From: Betaproteobacteria bacterium RIFCSPLOWO2_12_FULL_68_20
GTDB lineage: Bacteria; Pseudomonadota; Gammaproteobacteria; Burkholderiales; SG8-39
Direction: 5' to 3'
Assembly (NCBI GenBank): GCA_001770655.1
Contig: MERQ01000077.1
Coordinates: forward strand, 1-47,228
Length of the DNA stretch: 47,228 nt
Program-made: the position numbers and the translations under genes
Shown: in pieces, positions 31,386 to 39,762 of the stretch
How the letters are laid out: each line of letters opens with the position of its first letter
Numbering within the stretch: the first letter of the stretch is position 1
The notes under the pieces: generated by a model
Databases searched by the model: none
Told to the model about the DNA's origin: nothing
What the model saw: only the letters and a program-made list of their open reading frames with translations

Positions 31386-32408
31386 ATGAAGAGGTCGTTC
31401 GTATTCGCGGCGCTCGGCGCGCTCGCGGCGGTGGCGCTGCCCGCGGCAGCGCAGGAAACGTTCAAGATTCACCATTTCGTCCCGCCCAAGGCGCCCCCGA
31501 GCTCGCGCTTCATGATGCCCTGGGCCGAGAAGGTCGAGAAGGAATCCGGCGGCAGGCTCAAGTTCCAGCTGTTCCCGACCATGCAGCTCGGCGGCACGCC
31601 GCCGCAGCTCGTCGACCAGGTGAGGGACGGCGTGGTGGACTTCACCTTCACGCTGCCCGGCTATACCGCGGACCGCTTCCCGAGATCCGAGGTGTTCGAG
31701 ACGCCGTTCCTGCACACCAACGCGCTGGCGAGCGCCCAGGCGATGCAGGACTACTACGACAAGTACCTGGTGGACGAGTACAAGGACTACCAGGTCATCC
31801 TGCTCTACACCCATGACGGCGCGGTGATCAGCGCCAACAAGCCGATTCAATCGCTCGCGGACTTCAAGGGCATGAAGATCCGCACCGCCAACCGCGGCGG
31901 CGGCGTGTTCCTGAGCGGCGTCGGCGCGAGCCCGGTCGGCACGCCGGTGACCGAGATCCAGACGATGCTCTCGAAGGGCGTCATCGACGGCGTGCTGCTG
32001 CCCTACGAGATCATGCCGGCGTTCAAGATCCAGGAGCTGGTGCAGAATCACATCACGCTCGCCGGACCGCAGCCGCGCATCGGCACCTCGGTGTTCGCGT
32101 ACCTGATGAACAAGAAGCGCTACGAGGCGCTGCCCGCCGACCTGAAGAAGGTGATCGACAACAACTCTCGCCGCAACATCGCCAAGTGGGCCGGGCAGAC
32201 CTGGATAGAAGTCGAGAAGCCGGGAATGGATGCCGCCAAGGCGCGGGGCAACAAGTTCGTGACGATCCCGGATGCCGAGGTGGCGAAGATCCGCGCGGCG
32301 GTCAAGCCCGAGATCGACAAGTTCCTCGCGCAGCTCTCGCGGCCGGGCTTCGACGCCAAGAAGGCCTACGAGGACGCGCAGCAGATGGTCGCGAAGTACA
32401 GCAAGTAA
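31386..32408 (+). CDS. TRAP transporter periplasmic solute receptor (DctP family)
   Basis: A 340-residue DctP-type receptor: signal peptide ending PAAAQ, then KIHHFVPPKAPPSSRFMMPWAEKVEKESGGRLKFQLFP, MQLGGTPPQLVDQVRDGVVDFTFTLPGYT and DFKGMKIRTANRGGG, where the family's conserved carboxylate-binding Arg lies. The family binds dicarboxylates or related acids for DctQM permeases, but no dctQ or dctM is present here. AGGAGGAGG precedes the ATG. A weak promoter (TTGTGC, 16 bp, TAAACT at 31327-31354) is visible. A terminator follows the gene. Confidence 0.95.
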   Translation: MKRSFVFAALGALAAVALPAAAQETFKIHHFVPPKAPPSSRFMMPWAEKVEKESGGRLKFQLFPTMQLGGTPPQLVDQVRDGVVDFTFTLPGYTADRFPRSEVFETPFLHTNALASAQAMQDYYDKYLVDEYKDYQVILLYTHDGAVISANKPIQSLADFKGMKIRTANRGGGVFLSGVGASPVGTPVTEIQTMLSKGVIDGVLLPYEIMPAFKIQELVQNHITLAGPQPRIGTSVFAYLMNKKRYEALPADLKKVIDNNSRRNIAKWAGQTWIEVEKPGMDAAKARGNKFVTIPDAEVAKIRAAVKPEIDKFLAQLSRPGFDAKKAYEDAQQMVAKYSK

Positions 32409-32429
32409 GTTGGCGCAGGCGACACCCGA

Positions 32430-32464
32430 GCCGCCTGGGGGCAGCTGGTCCCCGGCGGCTTTTT
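32430..32464 (+). terminator. Intrinsic terminator after the DctP gene
   Basis: GCCGCC-T-GGGG pairs with CCCC-GGCGGC (one bulged T), followed by TTTTTCTTT. It is the clearest intrinsic terminator in the window. The ribosome site of the next gene begins within ten bases, so that gene needs readthrough or an overlapping promoter. Confidence 0.85.
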
Positions 32465-32481
32465 CTTTCCCGGAGGCCACC

Positions 32482-33858
32482 ATGACGGAGCGCTTCGACG
32501 CGATCGTGATCGGGACCGGGCAGGCGGCGCCGGCGCTGTGCGCGCGCCTGGACCGCGAAGGGCTGAAGACGGCGCTCATCGAGCGCAAGCTGCTGGGCGG
32601 CACCTGCGTCAACAACGGCTGCATTCCGACCAAGACGCTGGTGGCGAGCGCGCGCGCGGCGCGGATGGCCCGCCGCGCCGCGGAGTACGGCGTCGCGCTC
32701 GGCGGCGCGGTGCGCGTGGACATGAAAGCCGTCAAGGCGCGCAAGGACGGCGTGGTCGGGCAGTCCTCCGAGGGCCTCGCGAGCTGGATCGGCGGCATGA
32801 AGAACGTGACGCTGATCCGCGGGCACGCGCGCTTCACCGCCCCGCACGCGATCGCGGTGAACGGCCGCGTGCTCGAAGCGCAGAAAATCTTCATCAACAC
32901 CGGCGCGCGCGCGTTCGCGCCCGATCTGCCCGGACTGAAGGACGTTGCGTATCGCGACAACGTGTCGATGATGGAGGTCGACTTCGTGCCCGAGCACCTG
33001 GTGATCGTCGGCGGCAGCTACATCGGCCTGGAATTCGCGCAGATGTACCGCCGCTTCGGCTCCCGGGTGACGGTGGTCGAGCGCGCGCCGCGCCTGATCT
33101 CGCGCGAGGACGACGACGTCTCGGACGAGATCCGTGCCATCCTCGAGCGCGAGGGAGTCGAGATCCGCACCGGCGCCGAATGCATGCGGCTCGAGCGCCG
33201 CGGCAGCCGCATCGCCGTCGGCCTGGAGTGCCGCGACGGCGCGCCGCTCGCCGAGGGCAGCCACCTCCTGATGGCGGTGGGGCGCAGGCCGAACACCGAC
33301 GACCTCGGCCTCGGGGCGGCGGGAATCGCGACCGACGAGCGCGGCTACATCGAGGTGAACGACGAATGCCGCACCAGCGTCGAGGGCGTCTGGGCGCTCG
33401 GCGACGTGAACGGCCGCGGCGCCTTCACCCACACCTCCTACAACGACTACGAGATCGTGGCGGCGAATCTGTTCGACGGCGACAAGCGCCGCATCTCGGA
33501 CCGCATCCAGGCCTACGCGCTGTTCATCGATCCCCCGCTCGGCCGCGCCGGCATGACCGGGAAAGAGGCGGCGCGAAGCGGCAGGCGCATTCTCGCCGGC
33601 AAGATGCCGATGACGCGGGTCGGCCGCGCGCGCGAGGCGGGCGAGACGCAGGGATTCATGAAGGTGCTGGCGGACGCCGGCTCCGGGGAGCTGCTGGGGG
33701 CCGCGATCCTCGGCATGAACGGCGACGAGATCGTGCATTCGCTCCTGGACGTGATGTACGCGAGGAAACCCTACACGACGATCCAGCGCGCCGTGCACAT
33801 CCATCCAACCGTTACCGAGCTCATCCCCACGCTGCTCGGCAGCCTGAAACCGCTCTGA
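32482..33858 (+). CDS. Mercuric-reductase-like FAD/NAD(P) disulfide oxidoreductase
   Basis: A 458-residue class I pyridine-nucleotide disulfide oxidoreductase. FAD motif IVIGTGQAAPALCARL, redox pair in GGTCVNNGCIPTKT, NAD(P) motif VIVGGSYIGLEFAQMYRRFG, second FAD motif VWALGDVNGRGAFTHTSYND and the C-terminal HIHPTVTELIPTL (catalytic His-Glu) are all seen. It lacks the N-terminal heavy-metal domain and C-terminal Cys pair of true MerA, so mercury reduction is unlikely. The electron acceptor is unknown. The N-terminal GTGQAAP variant is typical of this MerA-like subgroup. Confidence 0.92.
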   Translation: MTERFDAIVIGTGQAAPALCARLDREGLKTALIERKLLGGTCVNNGCIPTKTLVASARAARMARRAAEYGVALGGAVRVDMKAVKARKDGVVGQSSEGLASWIGGMKNVTLIRGHARFTAPHAIAVNGRVLEAQKIFINTGARAFAPDLPGLKDVAYRDNVSMMEVDFVPEHLVIVGGSYIGLEFAQMYRRFGSRVTVVERAPRLISREDDDVSDEIRAILEREGVEIRTGAECMRLERRGSRIAVGLECRDGAPLAEGSHLLMAVGRRPNTDDLGLGAAGIATDERGYIEVNDECRTSVEGVWALGDVNGRGAFTHTSYNDYEIVAANLFDGDKRRISDRIQAYALFIDPPLGRAGMTGKEAARSGRRILAGKMPMTRVGRAREAGETQGFMKVLADAGSGELLGAAILGMNGDEIVHSLLDVMYARKPYTTIQRAVHIHPTVTELIPTLLGSLKPL

Positions 33859-33880
33859 CATCAGCCGCAGGGAGGCGCAA

Positions 33881-35107
33881 TTGGACGACCTCGACCGACC
33901 CACCATCCAGAGATCCGCGGCGGACCTCGCCGACGAGGTGAAGCTGCGCTCGGCGCACGGCGCCGCCGTCAAGCTCGCGCACTTCGGCGGCGCGGAGATC
34001 GCCGCGGCGCTGCTGCGCCTGAGCCCGGCGTTCGCCCAGGACGTGCTCGCGGCGCTGCCCGCGGAGGCGCGCGAGCGCGCGCTCAACGCCGCGCCGCCCG
34101 AGAGCGCGTCGCAATGGCAGCGCAACGCGCTCTACGAGGAAGGCACGATCGGCCGCATGATGGAGCCGGTGCTCGCCGCTTACCTTCCCGAGGACACGGT
34201 AGGCGGGACGATCGAATCGCTGCGCGAAATGGTGAAGACCGCGTTCATCACCTACATCTACGTCGTCGACCCGGCCGAGCGCCTGCTCGGCATCGTGACC
34301 ATGCGAGACCTGCTGTTCCGCGACCATCACCAGACGCTCGGCGAGGTGATGCTGCACGACGTGTTCTCGCTGCACGCGTCGATGCCGCTCGAGGAGACGA
34401 TGAAGTCGGTGCTCGAGCGCCACTTCCCGGTCTACCCGGTGGTCGACGCGGAAAACCGGCTGATCGGCCTGGTGCGCGGCCAGTCGATCTTCGAGGCGCA
34501 GGCGATCGAGATCTCGCTGCAGGCGGGCACCATGGTCGGCGTGGAGAAGGAAGAGCGCCTCGCCACGCCCTGGCCGCTCAGCCTCAGGCTGCGCCACCCG
34601 TGGCTGCAGTTGAACCTGCTCACCGCGTTTCTCGCCGCCGCGGTGGTCGGGATCTTCCAGGGCACCATCGACCGCCTGGTGATCCTGGCGCTGTTCCTGC
34701 CCGTGCTCGCCGGGCAGTCGGGCAACACCGGCTGCCAGGCGCTCGCCGTGACGCTGCGCGGCATCACGCTCGGCGAGCTCAAGCCCGGCTCCGAGCGCGC
34801 GCTGGTGGCGAAGGAAGCCGGCCTGGGCGCGCTGAACGGAGCCGGGGTCGGGCTGCTGGCCGCGATCGGCATGACCATCACCGCCGCGGGCCAGAACGCC
34901 GAGCATCCCTTCATCCTGGGGTTGGTGGTGTTCCTCGCCATGGTCGGCTCGTGCGTGGCGAGCGGGATCTCGGGCGCGATGGTGCCGCTCACCCTCAAGC
35001 GCTTCGGCTTCGATCCGGCGACCGCCTCGAGCATCTTCCTCACCACCGCGACCGACGTGGTGAGCATGGGCATGCTGCTGGGACTGGCGACGATCCTGGT
35101 GCGCTGA
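33881..35107 (+). CDS. mgtE: Magnesium transporter MgtE
   Basis: A 408-residue MgtE channel starting at TTG 33881, with GGGAGG upstream. The cytosolic N domain (about residues 1-75) is followed by two CBS domains (MMEPVLAAYLPEDTVGGTIESLR; VMLHDVFSLHASMPLEETMKSVLERHFPVYPVVD), a plug helix and five transmembrane helices containing LAGQSGNTGCQALAVTLRGITLGE, the pore signature of the family. The Mg-sensing domain gates the channel when magnesium is plentiful. It is about 40 residues shorter than typical MgtE, with the difference in the N domain. Confidence 0.94.
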   Translation: MDDLDRPTIQRSAADLADEVKLRSAHGAAVKLAHFGGAEIAAALLRLSPAFAQDVLAALPAEARERALNAAPPESASQWQRNALYEEGTIGRMMEPVLAAYLPEDTVGGTIESLREMVKTAFITYIYVVDPAERLLGIVTMRDLLFRDHHQTLGEVMLHDVFSLHASMPLEETMKSVLERHFPVYPVVDAENRLIGLVRGQSIFEAQAIEISLQAGTMVGVEKEERLATPWPLSLRLRHPWLQLNLLTAFLAAAVVGIFQGTIDRLVILALFLPVLAGQSGNTGCQALAVTLRGITLGELKPGSERALVAKEAGLGALNGAGVGLLAAIGMTITAAGQNAEHPFILGLVVFLAMVGSCVASGISGAMVPLTLKRFGFDPATASSIFLTTATDVVSMGMLLGLATILVR

Positions 35108-35175
35108 AGCCGCTTGATTGCGCTGGATCAAGCACGCGGCGGCGCGGGCGCGGTCCAATTGCGGCACCGTTTCCG

Positions 35176-35487
35176 ATGCTTACGCTAGACGACTGCATCG
35201 CCCTGTGCGGCCTGAGCGAGGAGGAGGTGCTCGCCATCGCCGAGCACGAGCACATTCCCGAGATGGCCGCGGCCGAGCTCGCCAACTACCTGGCGCGCGA
35301 TGCGGAGGGCGAGCTGTGCATCAAGTCCATGATCCGCGACGACATCCTGGCCGCCGCAGCGCGCGGCGCCCGCGATCACGCGCTCGCCCTGAAGCTGCTG
35401 CTGCGCAACTTCGTGCTCCGGCACCCGTGCTGCGAGGAGCGCCATCGCAACGAACTGCGCATTCCCGAGCGCCGCCGATTGGACTAG
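35176..35487 (+). CDS. Conserved small protein of unknown function
   Basis: A 103-residue soluble protein from ATG 35176: MLTLDDCIALCGLSEEEVLA, IAEHEHIPEMAAAELANYL, and a C-terminal ALALKLLLRNFVLRHPCCEERHRNEL. It is largely helical, with cysteines at both ends (DDCIALC, HPCCEE) and several histidines that could bind metal or a cofactor. I recall similar proteins in Betaproteobacteria but no named domain. It sits between mgtE and a CBS-domain protein, all on one strand. Confidence 0.72.
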   Translation: MLTLDDCIALCGLSEEEVLAIAEHEHIPEMAAAELANYLARDAEGELCIKSMIRDDILAAAARGARDHALALKLLLRNFVLRHPCCEERHRNELRIPERRRLD

Positions 35488-35523
35488 ACTTCCCGCGGGT
35501 TCTCCTGCCAAGGAGGCGGCGCC

Positions 35524-35958
35524 ATGCAGGTCAAGGAGATACTGCGGGTCAAGGGAAGCCGGCTGCTCAGCATCGAGCTTTCCGGCCGCGCGGTCGACGC
35601 GGTCGTCACGATGGCGAAGGAGAACCTGGGATCGCTGGTGGTCATGGAGCAGGGCCGCATGGTCGGCCTGCTCACCTTCCACGAGATCCTGCGCGCGCTC
35701 GCCGGGCGCGGCGGGTCGCTCGGCGAGCTGCGCGTCGCCGAAGTCATGCTGCGCGATCCGGTCACCACGGCGCCCGAAATGGATGTCAACGACTTGCGGC
35801 GCACCATGATCGAGAGCGGCGCGCGCTACCTGCCGGTGATGCAGGAGGGAAAGCTGCTCGGCGTGATCTCGTTCCGCGACGTGGCGAAGGCCGTGCTCGA
35901 GGAGCAGGACTTCGAGAACAAGATGCTGAAGGGCTACATCAAGAATTGGCCCGCGTAG
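35524..35958 (+). CDS. CBS-domain protein
   Basis: A 144-residue protein made of a tandem CBS pair: LSIELSGRAVDAVVTMAKENLGSLVVMEQGRMVGLLTFHEIL and VAEVMLRDPVTTAPEMDVNDLRRTMIESGARYLPVMQEGKLLGVISFRDVAKAVL. Such stand-alone pairs bind adenosine nucleotides and act as energy or redox sensors for partner proteins. AAGGAGG precedes the ATG. The neighbour mgtE also carries CBS domains, but a link is not shown. Its last bases overlap the likely N-terminus of the amidohydrolase gene. Confidence 0.92.
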   Translation: MQVKEILRVKGSRLLSIELSGRAVDAVVTMAKENLGSLVVMEQGRMVGLLTFHEILRALAGRGGSLGELRVAEVMLRDPVTTAPEMDVNDLRRTMIESGARYLPVMQEGKLLGVISFRDVAKAVLEEQDFENKMLKGYIKNWPA

Positions 35959-36037
35959 AAAACTCCTTCTAGGCGGCTGCTGCGGCATCGCGGCGCTCGC
36001 CGGGATCGCCGCCTGGCGCTACTGGCCCGAGCAGGGG

Positions 36038-37186
36038 TTGTGGAACCCCTGCCGCGCGCGCTTGCCCGGGCGGCTCGCCGGGCACGAGCTGGTTGCCGCC
36101 GCGTGGGAAGGGCTCGATGCGTCCCAGGTGTGGGATTCCCATGCGCACCTCGTCGGCACGGGCGACTCGGGCGGCGGTGCGTTCGTCAATCCGCGCATGG
36201 AGAGCCTGCTCAATCCGGCGCAATACGCGCGGCGGCTGTTCTTCCTGAATGCCGGCTGCGTGCACGACGCGCGCGACGGCGTTGACCGCGCCTACGTCGG
36301 GCGCATGCGCAATCTCCTCGAGGCCATGCGCCCGGGAGCGAAGATGCTCCTGTTCGCCTTCGAGCGCGCGCACGACGAGAAGGGTCGGGTGCTGTGGGAG
36401 AGCAGCGGCTTTCACGTTCCCGATGCGTACGCGCGCGACACCGCCGGGGCCCATCGGGACGCGTTCGAATGGGCGGCCTCCATCCATCCCTACCGCGCCG
36501 ACTGCGTGGAGGCACTCGAGCAGGCCAGGCGCGATGGCGCGCTCGCGGTCAAATGGCTGCCGGCGGCGATGGGGATCGATCCCGCGTCGCCGCGCTGCGA
36601 GCGCTTCTATAGCGCGCTCGCGCGGCTGCGCATGCCGCTCATCTCGCACGCGGGCCTCGAGCGCGCGGTGATCGGCTCCGACGAGCAGGACTTCGGCAAC
36701 CCGCTCAGGCTGCGCCGTGCGCTGGAAGCCGGCGCCAGGGTGGTCGTCGCGCACTGCGCCTCGATGGGGGAGGACCGCGACCTCGACCGCGGGCCGAACG
36801 GGCCGCGCGTCGAGAGCTTCGAGCTGTTCGCGCGAATGATGGACGATCCGCGCCACACAGGGCGACTGTTCGGCGACATCTCCGCCGTCACGCAGCTCAA
36901 CCGCGCCGGGGCGGCGCTCAAGCGCATCATCGAGCGCTCGGAGTGGCACGCGCGGCTCCTCAACGGTTCCGACTACCCGCTGCCCGGGGTGATGCCGATC
37001 TTCTCGGTGGACTACCTTGTCTCGATCGGGCTCATCGAGGCCGCGGCCGCCCCGGTGCTGAAGGAAATCCGCGCGCACAACCCGCTGCTGTTCGACTTCG
37101 TGCTGAAGCGCTCCCTGCGCTCGAACGGACGATCGCTCTCGAGCGGCGTGTTCGAGACGCGGCGGTTTTTCGAGAGCGGCGTGTAG
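36038..37186 (+). CDS. Metal-dependent amidohydrolase (amidohydrolase-2 type), probably membrane-anchored or exported
   Basis: From TTG 36038 the product has 382 residues with a TIM-barrel amidohydrolase pattern: VWDSHAHLVG (HxH metal site), LAVKWLPAAMG, LISHAGLER, VVAHCAS and LNGSDYPLPG (metal/catalytic Asp). The frame continues upstream to ~35945 and encodes an ideal signal/anchor (RRKLLLGGCCGIAALAGIAAW) running straight into WPEQGLWNPC, but contains no ATG, GTG or TTG; ATT 35945, inside the CBS gene, is the candidate. The substrate is unknown. aroC follows after 12 bases. Confidence 0.82.
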   Translation: MWNPCRARLPGRLAGHELVAAAWEGLDASQVWDSHAHLVGTGDSGGGAFVNPRMESLLNPAQYARRLFFLNAGCVHDARDGVDRAYVGRMRNLLEAMRPGAKMLLFAFERAHDEKGRVLWESSGFHVPDAYARDTAGAHRDAFEWAASIHPYRADCVEALEQARRDGALAVKWLPAAMGIDPASPRCERFYSALARLRMPLISHAGLERAVIGSDEQDFGNPLRLRRALEAGARVVVAHCASMGEDRDLDRGPNGPRVESFELFARMMDDPRHTGRLFGDISAVTQLNRAGAALKRIIERSEWHARLLNGSDYPLPGVMPIFSVDYLVSIGLIEAAAAPVLKEIRAHNPLLFDFVLKRSLRSNGRSLSSGVFETRRFFESGV

Positions 37187-37198
37187 AATCGGCGGCGT

Positions 37199-38302
37199 AT
37201 GTCGGGAAACAGTTTTGGCACGCTCTATTGCGTGACCTCGTTCGGCGAGTCGCACGGACCCGCGTACGGCGGCGTGGTGGACGGTTGCCCTCCAGGGCTC
37301 GAGCTCTCGGTCGCGCACATCCAGCAGGAGCTCGACCGCCGCAAGCCCGGCAGCTCGCGCCACGTCACCCAGCGACGCGAATCCGACGCGGTCGAGATCC
37401 TGTCCGGCGTCCATGAGGGGCGCACCACCGGCACCGCAATCGGGTTCCTGGTGCGCAACGAGGACGCGCGCTCGAAGGACTATTCGGCGATCGCGCAGAA
37501 GTTTCGCCCCGGGCACGCCGACTACAGCTATTGGCAGAAGTACGGCGTGCGCGATCCCCGCGGCGGCGGCCGCGCCTCGGCGCGCGAGACGGTGGTGCGC
37601 GTCGCGGCCGGCGCGATCGCGAAGAAGTGGCTCGGCGAGCGCTACGGCGTGCGCGTGCGCGGCCACCTCGCGCAACTCGGGCCGAAGAAAATCGTCTTCA
37701 AGTCGTGGGATGACGTGGATGGAAATCCTTTTTTTTCGCCCGACGCGCGGGCAGTCCCCGAGCTCGAGGCGTTCCTGGACGAGCTGCGCGCGAGCGGCGA
37801 CTCGTGCGGCGCGCGCGTGAATGTCGTCGCCGAGGGCGTGCCGGTCGGCTGGGGCGAGCCTGTGTACGGGCGTCTCGACGCCGATATCGCGTGGGCCATG
37901 ATGTCGATCAACGCCGTGAAGGGCGTGGAGATCGGCGCGGGGTTTGCCGCCATCGAGCAGAAAGGCAGCGAGCACGGCGACGAGATGACGCCGCAGGGCT
38001 TCCTTTCCAACAATAACGGCGGCGTGCTCGGCGGCATCTCGACCGGCCAGGACATCGCCGTGTCGCTCGCGCTCAAGCCGACCTCGAGCATCCGCGTCCC
38101 CCGGCGCACCATCGACACCCGGGGCGAGGCGGTCAGTATCGAGACCGCCGGGCGCCACGATCCCTGCGTGGGGATCCGCGCCACCCCGATCGCCGAGGCG
38201 ATGCTCGCCTGCGTGCTGATGGACCACGCGCTGCGCAACCGCGCGCAGTGCGGCGACGTCACGCCCCCGCTCAAGCCCATTCCCGCGAAGGTGCGAGGGT
38301 AG
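37199..38302 (+). CDS. aroC: Chorismate synthase
   Basis: A 367-residue enzyme converting EPSP to chorismate with reduced FMN, the last common step of aromatic amino acid synthesis. Signatures [62 protein letters not shown] (in part), [19 protein letters not shown] and the C-terminal [17 protein letters not shown] with its catalytic His/Asp are all complete. Length is normal. It lies directly before the hfq cluster but ends well upstream of the heat-shock promoter. Confidence 0.98.
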   Translation: MSGNSFGTLYCVTSFGESHGPAYGGVVDGCPPGLELSVAHIQQELDRRKPGSSRHVTQRRESDAVEILSGVHEGRTTGTAIGFLVRNEDARSKDYSAIAQKFRPGHADYSYWQKYGVRDPRGGGRASARETVVRVAAGAIAKKWLGERYGVRVRGHLAQLGPKKIVFKSWDDVDGNPFFSPDARAVPELEAFLDELRASGDSCGARVNVVAEGVPVGWGEPVYGRLDADIAWAMMSINAVKGVEIGAGFAAIEQKGSEHGDEMTPQGFLSNNNGGVLGGISTGQDIAVSLALKPTSSIRVPRRTIDTRGEAVSIETAGRHDPCVGIRATPIAEAMLACVLMDHALRNRAQCGDVTPPLKPIPAKVRG

Positions 38303-38309
38303 AAAAGCC

Positions 38310-38338
38310 CTTGAAAATCAATTACAGTATCCCCACAA
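38310..38338 (+). promoter_or_regulatory. Sigma-32 (RpoH) heat-shock promoter for the hfq cluster
   Basis: CTTGAAA (38310-38316) matches the RpoH -35 exactly. After 14 bp comes CCCCACAA (38331-38338), close to the CCCCATNT -10. Predicted transcription starts ~15 bp before the hfq ATG at 38360. E. coli hfq is also transcribed from heat-shock promoters, which supports the call. Confidence 0.75.
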
Positions 38339-38359
38339 CAACCTCGTGAGAGGAACAAG

Positions 38360-38599
38360 ATGAGCAACAAAGGGCAGCTGCTACAAGACCCGTTTCTGAA
38401 CACGCTCCGCAAGGAGCATGTGCCGGTTTCGATCTATCTCGTGAACGGGATCAAGCTGCAGGGCCAGATCGAGTCGTTCGACCAGTACGTCGTGCTGCTG
38501 AAGAATTCGGTGACGCAAATGGTGTACAAGCACGCGATCTCCACCGTCGTGCCGTCGCGCTCGATCAGTCTCGGTGCCGAGAAGGACTCCGACGGCTAG
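38360..38599 (+). CDS. hfq: RNA chaperone Hfq
   Basis: A 79-residue hexameric RNA-binding protein: Sm1 motif ([41 protein letters not shown]) and Sm2 motif ([12 protein letters not shown]) are complete, with the QDPFLN and YKHA residues forming the proximal U-binding pocket. The C-terminal tail ([14 protein letters not shown]) is short, as in Betaproteobacteria. It mediates small-RNA pairing with mRNAs. It heads the hfq-hflX-hflK-hflC cluster under a heat-shock promoter. Confidence 0.99.
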   Translation: MSNKGQLLQDPFLNTLRKEHVPVSIYLVNGIKLQGQIESFDQYVVLLKNSVTQMVYKHAISTVVPSRSISLGAEKDSDG

Positions 38600-38600
38600 T

Positions 38601-39752
38601 TTGCCGAACCGCCCCGCCGCAGCCGCCGACCCGCGGGCCGCGATCGTCGTTTGCCTGGATCTGGGCGACGCCGGATACGAGGACGGCGTCGAGGAGGTGG
38701 TGCGCCTGGTGCAGAGCGCGGGCGTGCTGCGCCACCGCGTGGTGCGCGGCCGGCGCGCGCGCCCCGACCCCAAGCTCTACGCCGGCCTCGGCAAGGTGGC
38801 CGAGATCGAGCGCGCCGCGGCCGAGCTGAACGCCGCGTCTGTGGTCTTCAACCATCAGCTCTCGCCTGCGCAGGAACGCAATCTCGAGAAGGCGCTCAAC
38901 CGCCCGGTGCTCGACCGCACCGAGCTGATCCTGCGGATCTTCGCGCAGCGCGCGCAAACGAGCGAAGGCAAGCTGCAGGTGGAGCTGGCGCGGCTCGAGC
39001 ACCTCTCGACGCGTCTGGTGCGCGGCTGGACGCACCTCGAGCGCCAGCGCGGGGGCCTGGGCAAGACCGGGGGGCCGGGCGAGACCCAGCTCGAGCTCGA
39101 TCGACGATACATCGCGCGCAGGGTTCGCGTCCTGCGCGAGAAGCTGGAGGCCCTGCGCAAGCAGAGGACCGTGCAGCGGCGCGCGCGTGCGCGCCGTGAC
39201 GTGCTTTCGGTCTCGCTGGTCGGCTACACCAACGCCGGAAAATCGACGCTGTTCAACGCGCTCGCGAACGCGCGGGCGTACGAGGCGGACCGCCTGTTCT
39301 CGACGCTCGACACCACGACGCGGCGCATCTGGGTGCCCGAGGCGGGCGAGGTGGTGATCTCCGACACCGTCGGCTTCATACGCGAGCTGCCGCACAGCCT
39401 GGTCGCGGCTTTCCGCGCCACGCTCGAGGAGACAGTGCGCGCCGACCTGCTGCTGCACGTGGTGGACGCGGCGTCGCCCGCGCGCGCGGAGCAGGCGGCC
39501 GAGGCGAACAAGGTGCTCGCCGAGATCGGCGCCGAGAGCGTGCCGCAGATCCTGGTATGGAACAAGATCGATGCGGCGCGCCTGGAGCCGGAGGTGCGGC
39601 GCGATCCTTATGCTAAGATTTCGCGCGTTCTGGTGAGCGCGCGCACCGGCGCCGGGCTCGAGGGGCTGCGCGGCGCGATCGCGGAATTCGCGGGGGCACG
39701 GGCCACGGGGCGCGTTCCGGCGCGGAAAGCGCTGTTCCTGCAACCTCAATAG
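38601..39752 (+). CDS. hflX: Ribosome-associated GTPase HflX
   Basis: A 383-residue GTPase that rescues and splits stalled or heat-damaged ribosomes. The HflX N-terminal domain (LYAGLGKVAEIERAAAELNA, FNHQLSPAQERNLEKAL, DRTELILRIFAQRAQTSEGKLQVELA) is followed by the GGLGKTGGPGETQLELDRR linker and G domain: G1 GYTNAGKSTLF, G2 TTTRR, G3 DTVGF, G4 NKID, G5 SARTG. TTG 38601, just after the hfq stop, is the preferred start; GTG 38574 inside hfq is the alternative. Confidence 0.97.
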   Translation: MPNRPAAAADPRAAIVVCLDLGDAGYEDGVEEVVRLVQSAGVLRHRVVRGRRARPDPKLYAGLGKVAEIERAAAELNAASVVFNHQLSPAQERNLEKALNRPVLDRTELILRIFAQRAQTSEGKLQVELARLEHLSTRLVRGWTHLERQRGGLGKTGGPGETQLELDRRYIARRVRVLREKLEALRKQRTVQRRARARRDVLSVSLVGYTNAGKSTLFNALANARAYEADRLFSTLDTTTRRIWVPEAGEVVISDTVGFIRELPHSLVAAFRATLEETVRADLLLHVVDAASPARAEQAAEANKVLAEIGAESVPQILVWNKIDAARLEPEVRRDPYAKISRVLVSARTGAGLEGLRGAIAEFAGARATGRVPARKALFLQPQ

Positions 39753-39762
39753 TCTCGACTCC

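Noticed and set aside
32482-33858. True mercuric reductase
   Set aside because: It lacks the C-terminal cysteine pair and any mer genes nearby, so only a MerA-like flavoprotein is claimed.
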